A DNA stretch of 6,492 nucleotides from assembly GCA_900539095.1 (NCBI GenBank), contig UQAR01000092.1, positions 1-6,492 of the forward strand, in the 5' to 3' direction. Each line of letters begins with the position of its first letter. Within the stretch, counting starts at the first letter, position 1. Positions 4,545-6,492 of the stretch are shown piece by piece. This DNA is from an uncultured Ruminococcus sp. Lineage in GTDB: Bacteria; Bacillota; Clostridia; Oscillospirales; Ruminococcaceae. A program made the position numbers and the translations under genes. The notes under the pieces are model-generated. The model worked only from the letters and a program-made list of their open reading frames with translations, searched no databases and had not been told where the DNA came from.

Positions 4545-5963
4545 CTACGCTCTCTCAACTTTAAGCAGATTTGTCGTTCCGCTCATTCCCAGCGGCACGC
4601 CTGCTGTGATTACAACAAGGTCGCCTTTTTTAAGGTATCCAAGCTCTACTGAACGTTCAAGTGCGTGTCTGATAAGTTCGTCCGTGCTTGTCTTTTCTTC
4701 GATTATTCCGGCCTGTATGCCCCATGAAAGGTTCAACTGGGGGCAAGTCGTTTCGTCTGTTGTGAGTGCGATTATAGGACAGTTAGGACGGAATTTTGAA
4801 AGCGTTCTCGCTGTTGTTCCTCCCTTTGTTACTGTCAGGATAGCTGCTGCGTTAAGGTCATGTGCAGTTGTTACAGTAGCGTGTGAGATAGCGTCAGTAA
4901 TAGTTGAATTTCTCTCGTCTGCTCTCTTCTTGAAACGTGAGATATAGTCGATATCCTTTTCAGTGGTTTCCGCAATAAGGCTCATGGTCTTTACAGCCTC
5001 GACCGGATACTTGCCGGCAGCCGTTTCGCCTGAAAGCATTATTGCTGATGAACCGTCATAAATAGCGTTTGCAACGTCAGTTATCTCGGCTCTTGTAGGA
5101 CGAGCGTTCGTTATCATAGACTCCAGCATCTGTGTAGCTGTGATAACGTTCTTGCCTGCGTTGTAAGCCTTTCTGATGAGTTCCTTCTGGATAGCAGGAA
5201 TCTGTTCAAAAGGTATCTCAACGCCCATGTCGCCTCTTGCTACCATTATTCCGTCAGCGGCCTCAAGTATCTCGTCAATATTTGCAACGCCCTGAGCATT
5301 TTCTATCTTAGCGATAATCCTAGGATTGAACCAGCCAAGGCTCTGAGTAAATTTTCTCAGATAGATAACGTCAGCACCAGTTCTTACAAATGATGCTGCG
5401 ATATAGTCAAAGCCCATTTTTGCACCGAATTCAAGGTCAGCCATATCAGCGTCAGAAATGTAAGGCATAGAAAGGTTCACGTCAGGTACGTTTATACCCT
5501 TGTGGTCAGAAACAACGCCGCCGTGAATTACTTCGCAAACGATGTCAGTGTTGTCAACTTTCAGTGCTTTAAGTTCGATATTTCCGTCATTGATGAGTAT
5601 TCTTGTGCCAACAGAAACGTCCTTAGGCAGCTGTGGGAATGTGATAGAGCAGATAGTTTCGTCGCCCTCCACATCTCTTATAGTGAGTGTGAATTTCTCA
5701 CCGTCCTTTATTGTAACAGGCTTGTGGTCCTTAAAGTTTTTCAGTCTTACCTCAGGGCCTTTTGTATCCAGAAGAGTAGCGACATTAACGCCAAGTTCTT
5801 TTCTCAGTCTGCTGACTGTTTCAAAACGAGCCTTATGAACGCTGTGGTCAGAATGTGAGAAGTTGAATCTCGCCACGTCCATACCATTTTTCATAAGCTC
5901 ACGCATAATGTTTTCGTCATCTGTGGAAGGTCCGATTGTGCATACGATCTTAGTCTTTTTCAT
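4545..5963 (-). CDS. pyk: Pyruvate kinase
   Basis: Last step of glycolysis: PEP + ADP to pyruvate + ATP; cytosolic, usually tetrameric. The 472 residues make the compact form with A, B and C domains only, without the extra C-terminal PEP-utiliser domain of Bacillus Pyk. Visible motifs are the N-terminal TKIVCTIGPS, RFNFSH (32-37), DTKGPE (66-71), the active-site signature IIAKIENAQG with the catalytic lysine K219, MVARGDMGVE, TQMLESM and RPTRAE. Glu71 in DTKGPE corresponds to Glu117 of rabbit muscle enzyme, a residue associated with K+-dependent activity, so K+ dependence is likely. The ATG at 5963 follows AGGAGAG by 5 bases and gives the standard MKKTKIVCTIGPS start. It has its own promoter (6037-6065) and terminator (4257-4294), so it is probably transcribed apart from the downstream lyase genes that consume its product. 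Confidence 0.97.
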   Translation of the reverse strand: MKKTKIVCTIGPSTDDENIMRELMKNGMDVARFNFSHSDHSVHKARFETVSRLRKELGVNVATLLDTKGPEVRLKNFKDHKPVTIKDGEKFTLTIRDVEGDETICSITFPQLPKDVSVGTRILINDGNIELKALKVDNTDIVCEVIHGGVVSDHKGINVPDVNLSMPYISDADMADLEFGAKMGFDYIAASFVRTGADVIYLRKFTQSLGWFNPRIIAKIENAQGVANIDEILEAADGIMVARGDMGVEIPFEQIPAIQKELIRKAYNAGKNVITATQMLESMITNARPTRAEITDVANAIYDGSSAIMLSGETAAGKYPVEAVKTMSLIAETTEKDIDYISRFKKRADERNSTITDAISHATVTTAHDLNAAAILTVTKGGTTARTLSKFRPNCPIIALTTDETTCPQLNLSWGIQAGIIEEKTSTDELIRHALERSVELGYLKKGDLVVITAGVPLGMSGTTNLLKVERA

Positions 5964-5974
5964 TTTTACTCTCC

Positions 5975-5999
5975 TAACATATGTTACTGTTTTACAGTA
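5975..5999 (-). promoter_or_regulatory. Two palindromes in the pyruvate kinase leader
   Basis: TAACATATGTTA (5975-5986) is a perfect 12-base palindrome touching the ribosome binding site. TACTGT-TTT-ACAGTA (5985-5999) is an adjoining 6-base-arm inverted repeat. In the RNA the second forms a small hairpin just upstream of the ribosome binding site; as DNA both could bind a regulator downstream of the start of transcription. The half-site TATGTTA is also the arm of the operator-like repeat over the lyase -10 box. Confidence 0.45.
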
Positions 6000-6036
6000 T
6001 TATTGCTTTAATTCAAAAAATAAACCTTTTTAAATC

Positions 6037-6065
6037 ATTATAACCGATTTCACATCAAACGTCAA
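6037..6065 (-). promoter_or_regulatory. Sigma-A promoter of pyruvate kinase
   Basis: On the minus strand: -35 TTGACG (6060-6065), 17-base spacer, -10 TATAAT (6037-6042, perfect). Start of transcription would be near 6030, leaving a leader of about 67 bases before the ATG at 5963. One of the strongest signals in the window. Confidence 0.88.
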
Positions 6066-6148
6066 TAGCCTATTGTATAATCTATGTAAAATCTCTTTTT
6101 TGATTCGCATAAATTATGTTTTATAAACAATGTATGTTGACCTACCAA

Positions 6149-6226
6149 CTGTAGGGGCGAACATCATTCGCTCGCAGTTTGTCACAAAAGCATGAAATTA
6201 ACGGGCGACCTCAGGTCGCCTCTACA
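6149..6226. repeat. Composite palindromic repeat with TGTAGGGGCGA ends (copy 2)
   Basis: Same two-unit plan as the copy at 4069-4184. The left unit is TGTAGGGGCGAAC..TTCGCTCG with one arm mismatch. The right unit is GGCGACC-TCA-GGTCGCC (6204-6220) ending in TCTACA. The outer ends TGTAGGGGCGA and TCGCCTCTACA are inverted with one mismatch. The inner spacer is shorter (about 27 bases) and unrelated to that of copy 1. Confidence 0.72.
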
Positions 6227-6236
6227 CACTGTTAAA

Positions 6237-6430
6237 GTATTTACGCAAATTGCAGAGAACATCCCGTAAAATAGTTATGCTCCCCACAAAATAATATTCC
6301 CAATGCAGTACAAAAAAACGGACGGTATTCCTACCGCCCGTAGAGAGTGTTGAAAAAAGCCCGAACAAGTGTGACGTCACATTTCTGTGAAACAGAAATT
6401 GAGCCGCTCCCCTACAATTTGCGTAAATAC
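6237..6430. repeat. Interval bounded by 16-base perfect inverted repeats
   Basis: GTATTTACGCAAATTG (6237-6252) is the exact reverse complement of 6415-6430. Between them lie the outward terminator (6312-6341), the palindrome GTGACGTCAC (6371-6380) and ATTTCTGT-GAA-ACAGAAAT (6381-6399). This is the size of a small non-autonomous mobile element, but it overlaps the TGTAGGGG repeat at its right side, so the borders are uncertain. No reading frame inside is credible. Confidence 0.5.
6312..6341 (-). terminator. Intrinsic terminator for a gene beyond the right edge
   Basis: On the minus strand ACGGGCGGTA, loop GGAA, TACCGTCCGT, then seven T. The stem is 10 pairs including one G-U, and the T-run is uninterrupted. 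It must end a minus-strand transcript entering from right of the window, which insulates the pyruvate kinase promoter 250 bases further on. Confidence 0.85.
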
Positions 6431-6465
6431 GCTGTTCGTATGTAGGGGCGAACAGCGTTCGCCCG
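6408..6465. repeat. TGTAGGGG repeat units, third cluster
   Basis: TCCCCTACA (6408-6416) faces TGTAGGGG (6441-6448), and the latter begins a perfect left-type unit GGGCGAAC-AGC-GTTCGCCC (6446-6453/6457-6464). GCGTA-AA-TACGC (6421-6432) sits between them. The arrangement differs from the two composite copies. From here to the window's end I see no gene. Confidence 0.65.
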
Positions 6466-6492
6466 TTGATTTGACACTTTTTCGACAGACTG

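Noticed and set aside
4315..4947. 210-residue plus-strand reading frame
   Set aside because: Its first part translates the hairpin array and the rest is antisense to pyruvate kinase; the product is Leu/Arg/Ser-rich with no recognisable domain.

Overview
The window looks like the end of an assembled contig from a strictly fermentative, low-to-mid GC Firmicute. A Ruminococcus-like member of the Clostridia is my best guess, judged from the protein sequences, the AGGAGAG-type ribosome binding sites and the short palindromic intergenic repeats. This is recall, not a database result. The first 47 bases are not genomic: they are an Illumina Nextera i7 adapter with its index.

All genes lie on the minus strand, so the order of transcription runs from right to left. 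At 5963-4545 is pyruvate kinase, with a clear sigma-A promoter in front and an intrinsic terminator about 250 bases behind it. After 1.1 kb without genes comes a pyruvate formate-lyase locus. It consists of a 692-residue lyase core (3414-1336), a 75-residue small protein overlapping the end of the core gene by 11 bases (1346-1119), an intercistronic hairpin, an 83-residue stand-alone glycyl-radical domain (1043-792), a 220-base gap, and the pyruvate formate-lyase activating enzyme (535 to the contig end, cut off by the adapter).

The main point of interest is that pyruvate formate-lyase is split. The core has both active-site cysteines but stops where the glycyl-radical domain should begin. 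That domain, with its RVSGYAVNF loop, is a separate gene with its own start and ribosome binding site. Between them sits a second small protein that aligns without gaps to the first part of the radical domain but has lost the glycyl loop and carries a Cys-containing acidic tail instead. I infer a two-part enzyme plus a small paralogue that could occupy the same docking site on the core.

The genes form one metabolic step series. Pyruvate kinase makes pyruvate and ATP from PEP, the split lyase converts pyruvate and CoA to acetyl-CoA and formate, and the radical SAM activase installs the glycyl radical. The lyase promoter carries a Rex-like inverted repeat lying exactly over its -10 box, which would fit control by NADH/NAD+.

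The gene-free stretches (3521-4544 and 6066-6492) contain strong palindromes, two long bulged hairpins that may be a structured RNA (3826-4012), an array of five small hairpins (4345-4448), a terminator facing out of the window's right side (6312-6341), and several copies of a TGTAGGGGCGA-ended palindromic repeat family.
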